A DNA stretch of 6,196 bases, taken from positions 1 through 6,196 of the forward strand of contig CAYWSE010000127.1 of NCBI GenBank assembly GCA_964461025.1, given 5' to 3'. The notes under the pieces are model-generated. The model searched no databases and was not told the origin of the DNA. It worked only from the letters and a program-made list of their open reading frames with translations. A program made the translations under genes and the position numbers. Positions 6,002 through 6,196 of this stretch are shown in pieces (the first letter of the stretch is position 1; every line of letters starts with the position of its first letter). This DNA is from JAHBVL01 sp964461025. Lineage in GTDB: Bacteria > Chloroflexota > Chloroflexia > Thermomicrobiales > UBA6265.

Positions 6002-6012
6002 AGGAATCGATC

Positions 6013-6196
6013 ATGGCCACAGACACTCAGCAGACCGCATTGCCGGACGTACCCGTTCGCTCGGTCGAAGAATACGCAGCGGATATCCGGAAAAACGCCA
6101 GTGACATCGCCGCCATCCTTCGTTCGGCTTCCGATGAGGAGTTGCGCAGTCCCACCACAGCCGAAGGGTGGCCGGTTGTCGTCGTCGCGCATCATG
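6013..6196 (+). CDS. DinB-superfamily protein (partial, 5' end only)
   Basis: The first 61 residues are visible and the gene runs off the window. The ATG at 6013 has AAGGA (6001-6005) seven bases upstream. After a polar leader comes a helix with the pattern SVEEYAADIRKNASDIAAIL (17-36), then SDEEL and GWPVVVVAHH (52-61). This matches the first part of the DinB / mycothiol-dependent maleylpyruvate isomerase fold, in which a tryptophan is followed about seven residues later by a histidine (here H60) that is one of the metal ligands. Members are four-helix-bundle, usually metal-binding enzymes with thiol-transfer or unknown roles. It starts 113 bases after the MalG-type gene on the same strand, so it may be read through from that operon or have its own promoter; no functional tie to sugar import is apparent. 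With only the N-terminus visible, the subgroup cannot be fixed. Confidence 0.7.
   Translation, partial: MATDTQQTALPDVPVRSVEEYAADIRKNASDIAAILRSASDEELRSPTTAEGWPVVVVAHH

Overview
The window looks like an ordinary stretch of a moderately GC-rich bacterial chromosome. Two gene sets face away from each other across a 265-base intergenic region (1226-1490). No mobile element, CRISPR array, tRNA or rRNA gene was seen, and nothing here convincingly amounts to a new biological system. The host cannot be named from the sequence. A Tat-exported sugar-binding protein without a lipobox, a CUT1-type importer under a LacI-family regulator, and a DinB-type protein together would fit a Chloroflexota (Thermomicrobia-like) or actinobacterial genome. 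That is a weak inference.

Left part, minus strand (about 190-1225): a DUF2238/YjdF-like multi-pass membrane protein (629-1225) lies 63 bases upstream of crcB (191-565), a Fluc-type fluoride channel. They probably share a transcript. The only strong ribosome-binding site in front of crcB serves a 10-codon reading frame (562-594) whose stop codon overlaps the crcB start codon, so crcB may be translated by coupling. Bases 1-190 hold no recognisable gene. A strong Shine-Dalgarno-like sequence at 4-11 on the minus strand suggests another minus-strand gene starting just outside the window.

Right part, plus strand (1491-6196): a LacI-family repressor (1491-2519), a Tat-exported family 1 solute-binding protein (2583-3929), a MalF-type permease (4098-5009) and a MalG-type permease (5006-5899), followed by the start of a DinB-superfamily gene (6013 to the window end). 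The binding protein captures a carbohydrate outside the cell, the two permeases form the membrane channel, and the LacI-family protein presumably releases repression when the sugar or a derivative is present. No ATPase gene lies between or directly after the permeases, so a shared MsmK/UgpC-type ATPase encoded elsewhere probably powers the importer. A promoter candidate and a short palindrome lie in front of the repressor gene. A 14-pair hairpin separates the binding-protein gene from the permeases and probably sets unequal expression of the two parts. The sugar cannot be identified from sequence alone.
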